Shown one piece after another: positions 7,317 to 13,099 of a stretch of DNA of 14,155 bases. The notes beneath the pieces were generated by a model. It searched no databases and was not told where the DNA came from. It saw only the letters and a program-made list of their open reading frames with translations. The translations under genes and the position numbers were made by a program. Where the stretch lies: the NCBI GenBank assembly GCA_035534615.1, contig DATLRO010000071.1, positions 1-14,155 on the forward strand, given 5' to 3'. This DNA comes from JAGWRA01 sp035534615. Its GTDB lineage: Bacteria; Acidobacteriota; Vicinamibacteria; Vicinamibacterales; CAVVIG01. Numbering within the stretch: the stretch's first letter is position 1; every line of letters starts with the position of its first letter.

Positions 7317-7520
7317 GTTACCCCCACGGTAACGGCTAACAAATTAGCTAACGAACGCCTCAGTTCAGCCCGGTACGGGCTGGCACGGTGTGGCATCGCC
7401 GGCGGGATGTCGTCAAGGAATCCGGAAGTGGCAACATGAGGCGGCACGCGCCAACAGACCACCCATCGAATCCCCATCTGCGGTTCCTGCCCCGCCGGGC
7501 CCTCTCCTTCACCTCCGCGA
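7317..7520. other. Intergenic region before fic1, no gene seen
   Basis: There is no protein-like frame. Small inverted repeats are present: GTTAC/GTAAC at 7317-7333, GCTAA/TTAGC at 7335-7348 (overlapping a direct repeat of GCTAAC), and CAGCCCG/CGGGCTG at 7366-7382 with a 3-nt loop. None has a clear terminator tail. Base composition becomes less GC-rich to the right, toward the fic1 promoter. Confidence 0.4.
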
Positions 7521-7523
7521 GAA

Positions 7524-7541
7524 CAAGGCCCGAGGGCCTTG
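7524..7541. promoter_or_regulatory. Perfect 18-bp palindrome upstream of the fic1 promoter
   Basis: CAAGGCCC and GGGCCTTG are arranged around a central GA, ending 6 nt before the predicted -35 box. Position and symmetry suit a repressor operator for fic1. No T-run follows, so it is less likely to be a terminator. Confidence 0.4.
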
Positions 7542-7547
7542 CGCGGA

Positions 7548-7576
7548 TTGACTCAATAACCTACCAATGATACAAC
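7548..7576 (+). promoter_or_regulatory. Predicted sigma-70-type promoter of fic1
   Basis: TTGACT (7548-7553) and TACAAC (7571-7576) are separated by 17 bp. Transcription would start near 7583, giving an A/C-rich leader of about 59 nt before ATG 7642. Confidence 0.55.
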
Positions 7577-7641
7577 CTTAAAACCTACTATTCAAACAAC
7601 ACGACAACCTGTGCGAAGCGCGGCAACGGATGGAGCGCCCG

Positions 7642-9210
7642 ATGGCGACCCCGAAGGAAAGACTGGCGGACTCACTCGAGGCCCTGCACACGCTGCAGCA
7701 GCGAGGCGTCCTGGCCATCCGCTCCAGGGACCTGCGGCGGATCGATCGGGAGCGCCTGGTCAAGGCGGGCTTCATGAAGGAGGTCATCAAGGGCTGGTAT
7801 GTCCCCTGTCGGCCGGATGAGGCGCCCGGAGACAGCAGCGCCTGGTATGCCTCGTTCTGGGACTTCTGCGCGGCGTATCTCTCCGAGCGCTTCGGCAAGA
7901 AGTGGTGCCTGTCGCCCGAACAGTCGCTGTCGCTGCACGCCGGCAACCGGGCGGTCCCCACGCAACTGCTCGTGCGCGCACCGCGCGGCGGCAACAAGCC
8001 GACCGCGCTGCCCTTTGGCACATCGCTTTTCGATGTCCGCAACGCCATGCCTGACCCCGGCGAGGTGGTCGAGCGCGACGGATTGCGGCTGTTCTCCGTG
8101 CCGGCGGCGCTGGTGGCGGTTTCACAGCACTTTTTCCGGCGCGCGTCAACGGACGTGCGAGCCGCGATGGCGACGGTGAAGGATGCATCCGAGGTGCTCG
8201 CACTGTTGCTCGGCGGTGGTCACAGCACGGTCGCCGGACGTCTCGCGGGTGCGTTTCGGAACGCCGGCCAGACCCGTATCGCCGATGACATCGTGAGCAC
8301 CATGGAGAAGGCGGGCTACACAGTGCGGGAAACCGATCCGTTCGAAGACGAGCCAGGCGTGATCCTTGCGGCGCGCGAAGTGTCGCCCTATGCGAACCGT
8401 CTCCGCCTGATGTGGGGCGCGATGCGTCAACCCGTGCTCGATGCGTTCCCCGCGCCGCCCGGAATTCCTCGTGACCCGAGCGCCTACCTCAAGGCGGTCG
8501 ACGGCGTCTACGTCAATGATGCCTACCACTCTCTATCGATTGAAGGATACCGGGTCAGCCGTGAGCTGATCGAAAGGGTGCGTAGCGGCGCCTGGAATCC
8601 GGAGGCGAACGCGGACGATCGCGAGAACCGCAACGCGCTTGCCGCGCGCGGCTACTACGACGCGTTCGTCAGCGTCACAGGGAGCCTTGAGAAGGTGCTT
8701 CGCGGCGGCAACGCCGGATCAGTCAGCCATGATGATCATGGCAAGTGGCACCGGGAGTTGTTCGGCCCCAGCGTGACGGCGGGCATCATCAACGCCGCTG
8801 ATCTCGCCGGCTACAGAACCGGCCCGGTCTATATCCGGCGATCGATGCATGTGCCGCCGCCGCGGGAGGCCGTGCTCGATTGCATGCCGGTGTTGTTTGA
8901 ACTTCTGCAAGCGGAGACGGAGCCAGCGGTGCGTGTGGTGCTTGGGCATTTCATCTTCGTCTATATCCATCCCTACATCGACGGCAACGGTCGGATGGGG
9001 CGCTTTCTGATGAACGTCATGCTGGCATCAGGCGGGTATCCGTGGACGATCATTCCGCTCGAACGCCGCGACGAGTACATGGCGGCGCTTGAATCGGCGA
9101 GCGTGCGACAGGACATACGGCCATTTGCGGCATTCGCTGCCGGGCTGGTGGCGGCCGGCCTGGGCGGCCAGGCTGCGCCCGCCGTACCCCCTGCGCGCGC
9201 GAAGTCGTAG
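7642..9210 (+). CDS. Class II Fic protein with AbiEi-like N-terminal region (fic1)
   Basis: This is a probable AMP-transferase (AMPylator). The core motif HPYIDGNGRMGR lies at residues 443-454 from ATG 7642, with the catalytic His first, the metal-binding Asp fifth and the phosphate-binding Gly-Asn-Gly-Arg following. The inhibitory motif S-x-x-x-E-G (SLSIEG, 297-302) precedes the core, making it a class II, self-inhibited Fic. Residues about 8-55 form a winged-helix-like start (LQQRGVLAIRSRDL ... GWYVP). Residues about 65-210 (LSPEQSLSLH, APRGGNKP, LPFGTSLFDVR) resemble the body of AbiEi-type antitoxin/regulator proteins. The protein may therefore combine a DNA-binding regulator with a Fic enzyme. 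ATG 7642 is preferred because GGAG lies 6 nt upstream; ATG 7630 is in frame but has no ribosome site. Target and physiological role are unknown. Confidence 0.88.
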   Translation: MATPKERLADSLEALHTLQQRGVLAIRSRDLRRIDRERLVKAGFMKEVIKGWYVPCRPDEAPGDSSAWYASFWDFCAAYLSERFGKKWCLSPEQSLSLHAGNRAVPTQLLVRAPRGGNKPTALPFGTSLFDVRNAMPDPGEVVERDGLRLFSVPAALVAVSQHFFRRASTDVRAAMATVKDASEVLALLLGGGHSTVAGRLAGAFRNAGQTRIADDIVSTMEKAGYTVRETDPFEDEPGVILAAREVSPYANRLRLMWGAMRQPVLDAFPAPPGIPRDPSAYLKAVDGVYVNDAYHSLSIEGYRVSRELIERVRSGAWNPEANADDRENRNALAARGYYDAFVSVTGSLEKVLRGGNAGSVSHDDHGKWHRELFGPSVTAGIINAADLAGYRTGPVYIRRSMHVPPPREAVLDCMPVLFELLQAETEPAVRVVLGHFIFVYIHPYIDGNGRMGRFLMNVMLASGGYPWTIIPLERRDEYMAALESASVRQDIRPFAAFAAGLVAAGLGGQAAPAVPPARAKS

Positions 9211-9241
9211 GCGGACGCTTCAAACCCTGCAGCTTCGGCGA

Positions 9242-9339
9242 TGCGTGGAATACCGGCCATAATCTACGCATGCCATGCGTCTTTTATCTTGACTCTGCGT
9301 CGAATGGGCCCCACAATCTACGCATAGAGTGCGTAGATT
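9242..9339. promoter_or_regulatory. Operator array before fic2: 54-bp unit repeated twice with inverted half-sites
   Basis: Six copies of one 10-bp half-site occur. They are TGCGTGGAAT (9242), AATCTACGCA (9261), TGCGTCTTTT (9276, weak), TGCGTCGAAT (9296), AATCTACGCA (9315) and TGCGTAGATT (9330). The second three repeat the spacing of the first three exactly, shifted by 54 bp. AATCTACGCA, five bases, then TGCGTAGATT at 9315-9339 is a perfect inverted repeat, 11 bp per arm if 9314 and 9340 are included. The centres of the two inverted sites are 54 bp apart, about five helical turns, so bound dimers would face the same side. The distal site covers the predicted -10 box and the start codon of fic2, as expected for a repressor operator. 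The binding protein is not identified; the winged helix of Fic2 or the N-terminal region of Fic1 are candidates. Confidence 0.7.
9289..9317 (+). promoter_or_regulatory. Predicted fic2 promoter embedded in the operator array
   Basis: TTGACT (9289-9294) and CACAAT (9312-9317) are 17 bp apart. Transcription would start near 9324, only about 5 nt before GTG 9329 (14 nt before TTG 9338), so the mRNA would be leaderless or nearly so. The -35 hexamer is the same as in the predicted fic1 promoter. Confidence 0.5.
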
Positions 9340-10447
9340 GACCCACTATATTCATCAGCTTCCCGATTGGCCCAAATTGCGATGGGATCGGGAGGCGCTC
9401 GCTGCGCCTTTGGCCGACATTCGCCACAGGCAGGGCCGCCTCCTGGGCCGGATGGAAGGCCTCGGCTTTTCGCTCCGGAAAGAGGCCGAGCTCGAGACGC
9501 TCACCCTTGACGTTCTGAAGTCGAGCGAAATCGAGGGCGAAAAGCTGCCTCCCGACCAGGTGCGGTCCTCAATTGCCCGGCGCTTGGGGCTTGAGACGGG
9601 CGGAACTGTTCCCGCCGGACGGGACGTTGAAGGCGTTGTCGAGATGATGCTCGATGCGACGCAGAATTTCAGCAAGCCTCTGAGCGAAGAGCGGCTGTTC
9701 GCATGGCACGCTGCGCTGTTTCCGACAGGGCGCAGCGGCATGCGCAAGATCATCGTCGGCGCGTGGCGCAACGACGCCGACGGGCCGATGCAGGTTGCGT
9801 CCGGGCCGGTTGGTAAAGAGAAGGTGCACTATCAGGCGCCAGCCGCCTCCCTGCTCGAAGGGGAGATGTCCGCGTTCCTGACCTGGGCGAACGGCGCAAA
9901 CGACAAGACGGACGCCGTCCTCAGGGCGGCATTGGCTCATTTGTGGTTTGTGACCATCCACCCGTTCGACGACGGCAATGGCCGGGTCGCGCGCGCGATT
10001 GCCGATTGGGCGCTCGCGCGCTCTGAAGGCAGTCCTCAACGCTTCTACAGCATGTCAGCGCAGATCCGTCAGGAGCGGAACGACTACTACGGGATTCTTG
10101 AGAGGACACAGAAGGGCACGCTTGACGTCACGCCCTGGATGGAATGGTTCCTGGGTTGTCTCGGTCGCGCGTTCGATGGAACCGACACCACTCTTGCCGT
10201 CGTGCTTCGCAAGGCGCGGTTCTGGGAGAGCCACGCCCAGGTGGCGATCAACGAACGGCAGCGCGGAATCCTGAACAGACTCCTTGATGGATTCGAAGGA
10301 AAGCTCACCACGACGAAGTGGGCCAAGCTGGCGAAGTGTTCCCATGACACCGCGCTGCGCGACATCCAGGATCTGATTGAGCATGGGGTTCTGAAGAAGG
10401 ACCCGCACGGCGGACGCAGCACGAGCTACTCGCTCAGAGAGAACTGA
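9329..10447 (+). CDS. Class II Fic protein, DUF4172-Fic-winged helix (fic2)
   Basis: This 372-aa protein has three parts. A DUF4172-like N-terminus (THYIHQLPDWPKLRWD, about 5-85) carries the inhibitory motif S-x-x-x-E-G (SSEIEG, 65-70). The Fic core carries a perfect motif HPFDDGNGRVAR (211-222). A C-terminal winged helix (about 308-372: LTTTKWAKLAKCSHDTALRD, then a wing with HGGRST) follows. Fic enzymes with this layout transfer AMP to hydroxyl side chains and are held off by the Glu of the inhibitory helix. The C-terminal domain suggests DNA binding and autoregulation. The start is GTG 9329, or TTG 9338 in the same frame; neither has a ribosome site, and both lie in the operator. Only the Fic fold is shared with fic1; the flanking domains differ, so this is not a recent duplication. 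The gap to fic1 is 118 bp, all regulatory. Confidence 0.9.
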   Translation: MRRLTHYIHQLPDWPKLRWDREALAAPLADIRHRQGRLLGRMEGLGFSLRKEAELETLTLDVLKSSEIEGEKLPPDQVRSSIARRLGLETGGTVPAGRDVEGVVEMMLDATQNFSKPLSEERLFAWHAALFPTGRSGMRKIIVGAWRNDADGPMQVASGPVGKEKVHYQAPAASLLEGEMSAFLTWANGANDKTDAVLRAALAHLWFVTIHPFDDGNGRVARAIADWALARSEGSPQRFYSMSAQIRQERNDYYGILERTQKGTLDVTPWMEWFLGCLGRAFDGTDTTLAVVLRKARFWESHAQVAINERQRGILNRLLDGFEGKLTTTKWAKLAKCSHDTALRDIQDLIEHGVLKKDPHGGRSTSYSLREN

Positions 10448-10477
10448 CCGCCGCAGGCCGGAAGTCGGCTGCCCGCT

Positions 10478-10690
10478 CCAGGCGAACAACGAGCCGATGT
10501 AGTAGCGGTCAGTGATGCGGCTGGCGAGCGCGAGAAGATTGCTGTCCCCGATGGCGTCCGGCCCTTGGTCTGACGGCACGAGCAGGTACTTCCCCCAGGT
10601 GGCGCGTTCGAGCCAGCCCTTGTGCCGCAGTGACTCGATGACGTGGTCGGCAGCCTTCCTGCTGCCGCCCGGGCGAGGTGGCTCTTGAGT
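10478..10690 (-). pseudogene. Remnant of an AbiEi-type antitoxin/regulator gene
   Basis: On the minus strand, about 65 codons read as convincing protein: GGSRKAADHVIESLRHKGWL, then a wing ERATWGKYLLVPSDQGPDAI, and then LLALASRITDRYYIGSLFAW. This is the order and wording of the winged helix and the start of the next domain in AbiEi-family antitoxins (type IV toxin-antitoxin systems). Where the family would continue (S-A-L...G-L-T-E), the sequence stops resembling it and merges with the antisense of the fic2 end. No proper start or upstream part is visible either; a neighbouring frame at 10710 begins MPGRLRELKSHLA, which may be its shifted N-terminus. No AbiEii toxin gene is present. I read it as a decayed fragment, not a gene. 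Confidence 0.5.
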
Positions 10691-10715
10691 TCGCGAAGGC
10701 GGCCCGGCATACAAT
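10685..10715 (+). promoter_or_regulatory. Predicted promoter giving a leaderless transcript of the YgjP-like gene
   Basis: TACAAT (10710-10715) matches the -10 consensus in five of six bases and ends 6 nt before GTG 10722, so the predicted start of transcription is the start codon itself. TTGAGT (10685-10690) is a possible -35 box with a long 19-bp spacer. Confidence 0.45.
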
Positions 10716-10721
10716 AGCGCC

Positions 10722-11438
10722 GTGCAACTCCGTCTCCCCTGGGACGTACCGGCGCCGCATTCCAGCCTCGGACGCGAGCACCGCATCACCGTCGCCGGCG
10801 TGCCGGTGGCCGTCCACATCGTCCGGCATCGCCGGGCGCGGCGCTGCATCCTGCGGGTCGAGGCGGACGGCGGCGTCAGGCTGACCGTGCCGCGCAGGGC
10901 GTCCGTGGCGGCCGGCCTGCGGTTCGCCGCCGGGCAGGCGGAGTGGATCGCGCGTGAACGGCGGCGGCGGTCGGAACAGGCGCGCCCCTGGACGGACGGC
11001 ACGTTGGTGCTCGTCCGCGGCGAGGCGGTTCCGCTGCGGCTGGCAGGCAGAACGATCCGCTGCGGCAATCACGACATCACGCTCGAGGGCGACGACGTAC
11101 GCCGGGCGGTTCAGATGCACTGGCGGGCAGTGGCGGAGGCTGAGCTGCCGGCACGATGCCACGAGCTGGCCGAAGGCTTCGGCTTCGCGGTCCATCGCGT
11201 CGCCGTGCGCAACCAGCGATCGCGCTGGGGCGCCTGCTCGCCACGAGGGATCATTACGCTGAACTGGCGCCTGATCCAGATGCCGCCGGTCGTCTCGGAC
11301 TACGTGATCCTGCACGAGCTCACACACCTTCATCAGCCAAACCACTCGGTTCGCTTCTGGCGTGCCGTGGAGCGCGTCTGTCCGGCGTGGCGCGACGCCG
11401 AACGCTGGCTCCGCCAGAACGGCCGGCACCTCCTCTGA
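10722..11438 (+). CDS. YgjP-like (DUF45) zinc metallopeptidase domain protein
   Basis: This is a 238-aa member of the YgjP/SprT-like group. The signature block RNQRSRWGACSPRGIITLNW (163-182) is followed by DYVILHELTHLHQPNHSVRFW (193-213). In the latter, H198, E199, H202 and H208 form the expected zinc site with catalytic Glu. The N-terminal half (about 20-65) is the usual beta-rich domain (VRHRRARRCILRVEADGGVR). Length and order are normal for the family, whose substrates are mostly unknown; it is cytosolic, with no signal peptide or membrane segment. The start is GTG 10722; there is no ribosome site and the -10 box is immediately upstream, suggesting leaderless translation. It is convergent with the aminotransferase gene, 88 bp away. 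Confidence 0.88.
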   Translation: MQLRLPWDVPAPHSSLGREHRITVAGVPVAVHIVRHRRARRCILRVEADGGVRLTVPRRASVAAGLRFAAGQAEWIARERRRRSEQARPWTDGTLVLVRGEAVPLRLAGRTIRCGNHDITLEGDDVRRAVQMHWRAVAEAELPARCHELAEGFGFAVHRVAVRNQRSRWGACSPRGIITLNWRLIQMPPVVSDYVILHELTHLHQPNHSVRFWRAVERVCPAWRDAERWLRQNGRHLL

Positions 11439-11445
11439 CGACCAG

Positions 11446-11475
11446 GCGCTCGTGAGCGCGACGACCCTGCGTCGC
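11446..11475. terminator. Two small hairpins between convergent genes
   Basis: GCGCTC/GAGCGC (11446-11459, 2-nt loop) and GCGACG/CGTCGC (11458-11475, 6-nt loop) overlap by two bases, so they are alternative folds in the 88-bp convergent gap. They may end transcription from both sides, but no T-run is present. Confidence 0.3.
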
Positions 11476-11526
11476 AACGCCGCCGGCGATCTCAGTTGTC
11501 GTGCTCAGGGAGCGGTTTCGCGAGGA

Positions 11527-12885
11527 TCAGCCTTCGCGGAAGCCGGCGACGACCTCGATCGCCCGATCGACGTCGCGGTCGTTGGTCGGCAGGCCCACCG
11601 ATGCGCGCATCGCACCGACCGCGGCGCCAGGGCCGAGACAGGCGCGCAGGCGCTCCGGCGTGAAGCGATCGTGCAACTCGTCGAGGCAGACACGGGCACG
11701 GTCCGGGTCGCCGCCGAACGCCCGTTCGGACGCGCCGGGGTTGCAGAAGCAGCCGCCGCGCATGGCCACGCCCGCATCGCGGCCCCGCCGCTCCACCTCT
11801 TCGAACGGCACCGGATTCCCCGCGCGATCGAGCACGTTGAACGCCACGGTGCCGCCGCGATCGACCATCGACACGGGCCCGTAGATCCGGACGAGCGGCG
11901 CGCCTCCCCCCTGCGTGAGCGACGCCAGGCCGTCGAGCAGGCGCGCCGTGAGGCGCCGGACGTGCGCCGTGAGGCGCGGCATGCCGACCGCCTCCAGGAG
12001 GGCGAAGCCCGGGGCGAGCGCCGCGATGCCGAGGAAGTTCGGCGTGCCGTCCTCGAAGGCTTCGTGGCCCGGACGCAGGTGGTAGCGGTCGAGGAAGACC
12101 GACACATGGGTGACCGTCCCGCCGGCGAACCACGGCCGCACCAGGCGCGCGAGGGCGTCCAGCCGCGCGACGAGGGCGCCCACGCCGGTCGGAAAGCCGA
12201 ACAGCTTGTAAAAGGACACGACGATGAAGTCGGCGGGCGTCTCCCGGAGACTGAGTGCGTGGGTGGGCAGGTACGCGGCGGCGTCCAGCAGCACGTCGAA
12301 GCCGAGCGCCTGCGCACGTCCGACGAGGCCGAGCGGATGGATCACGCCGGAGAAGTTGGATTGCGCGGGGAAGGCGAAGAGCCCGCGCGGCTCGAGGGCG
12401 CGCAGGTGCGCGTCGGTGTCCAGCAGCCTCAGCTCATCGTCGAGAGGCAGCTCGTGCACGGCGGCGCCCGCGCGCCTGGCGTACTCGCCGATCCCCCGCA
12501 CGGAGTTGTGATTGTCGGTGGTGAGCACGAAGCCGGCCGCCGCGCCAAACGGGTAGGCTTCGCCGACGAGCTTGAGCGCGGCCGAGGCGTTGGCGGTGAA
12601 GATCACGCCGTACGCCGCCGGATCGGCGTCGAGCAGACGCAGAACGTCGGCACGCGCCGCATCCAGCACGTGAGTACTGGTATGCGACGGCGCATGCGCC
12701 GAGTGCGGGTTGCCGAAGACGCCGCGCTCGAGATCGCGCACGTGCGCGGCGATCTGTGATTCGGCGTAGAGTGCGCTGCCGGTGAAATCCAGATACGCGA
12801 GGTTGGACGCGTCCAGGCGGGCGAACTCGCGCTGGCGGAGGTCGTCGAAGAACGTATCGGGGACTGCTCGCTCAGCCAGAGGCAT
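11527..12885 (-). CDS. MOCOS-like class V aminotransferase / cysteine desulfurase-type PLP enzyme
   Basis: This is a fold-type I PLP enzyme close to the N-terminal domain of molybdenum cofactor sulfurase. From ATG 12885 (452 aa) it has LDFTGSALYAESQ (32-44), GNPHSAH (58-64), IFTANASAALKLVGE (95-109), DNHNSV with the PLP-stacking His at 126, FPAQSNFSG (172-180) and the PLP-binding Asp in LLDAAAYLP (D201). The Schiff-base lysine is K227 in SFYKLFGFPTG, followed by EDGTPNFLGIAAL and then MRGGCFCNPGA with C379 and C381, the probable sulfur-accepting position. There is no MOSC domain, unlike full-length MOCOS. It may deliver sulfur from cysteine to a cofactor or other acceptor; the substrate is not established. 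The frame opens upstream to 12957, but those 24 residues are Gly/Ala-rich and not family-like, so ATG 12885 is preferred although no ribosome site is visible. Confidence 0.85.
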   Translation of the reverse strand: MPLAERAVPDTFFDDLRQREFARLDASNLAYLDFTGSALYAESQIAAHVRDLERGVFGNPHSAHAPSHTSTHVLDAARADVLRLLDADPAAYGVIFTANASAALKLVGEAYPFGAAAGFVLTTDNHNSVRGIGEYARRAGAAVHELPLDDELRLLDTDAHLRALEPRGLFAFPAQSNFSGVIHPLGLVGRAQALGFDVLLDAAAYLPTHALSLRETPADFIVVSFYKLFGFPTGVGALVARLDALARLVRPWFAGGTVTHVSVFLDRYHLRPGHEAFEDGTPNFLGIAALAPGFALLEAVGMPRLTAHVRRLTARLLDGLASLTQGGGAPLVRIYGPVSMVDRGGTVAFNVLDRAGNPVPFEEVERRGRDAGVAMRGGCFCNPGASERAFGGDPDRARVCLDELHDRFTPERLRACLGPGAAVGAMRASVGLPTNDRDVDRAIEVVAGFREG

Positions 12886-13099
12886 AACGGCTGCTGAGGG
12901 CCCACCATGGCCGCCGGCGCGGGGCCCTGCCACCCTTCTCATATTATGCCCCAGCATGCCGCCGCAGGGCCGGGCAGCGGCACGAGATTCGCGTACGCGT
13001 GGAACGACCGGGGACCCGCTCGCACGAATTGCGGTGACAGCCGATGCCAGGTGAAGCGGAACCGCCGCGCGGCCGAAGCCGCCGCGCCGTTTGAACGGC
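12886..13099. other. Gap between the MFS and aminotransferase genes
   Basis: No gene is seen. A 6-bp hairpin GCCGTT/AACGGC (13086-13099) directly follows the MFS stop on the minus strand but lacks a T-run. A CATAAT hexamer on the minus strand at 12944-12949 could be a -10 box for the aminotransferase gene, without a good -35. A shared transcript with the MFS gene remains possible. Confidence 0.3.

Noticed and set aside
6002..7339. Plus-strand frame of 445 codons overlapping the propeller gene's C-terminus
   Set aside because: Its Arg/Ala/Gly/His-rich translation has no protein character; the Asp-box frame is clearly the coding one.
7335..7352. GCTAAC direct repeat as an attachment site
   Set aside because: The repeat is only 6 bp, with no integrase or element boundary nearby.
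9242..9339. CRISPR-like repeat
   Set aside because: There are only two units, the blocks are short and inverted, and they overlap a promoter; operator sites explain it better.
10055..11068. Minus-strand frame of 337 codons as one complete gene
   Set aside because: Only about 65 codons in its middle read as protein (AbiEi-like); the rest is antisense to fic2 and to the YgjP-like gene.
11362..12759. Plus-strand frame of 465 codons
   Set aside because: Antisense to the MOCOS-like gene, whose motifs are unmistakable; the translation is Arg/Glu/Ala-rich with no motif.
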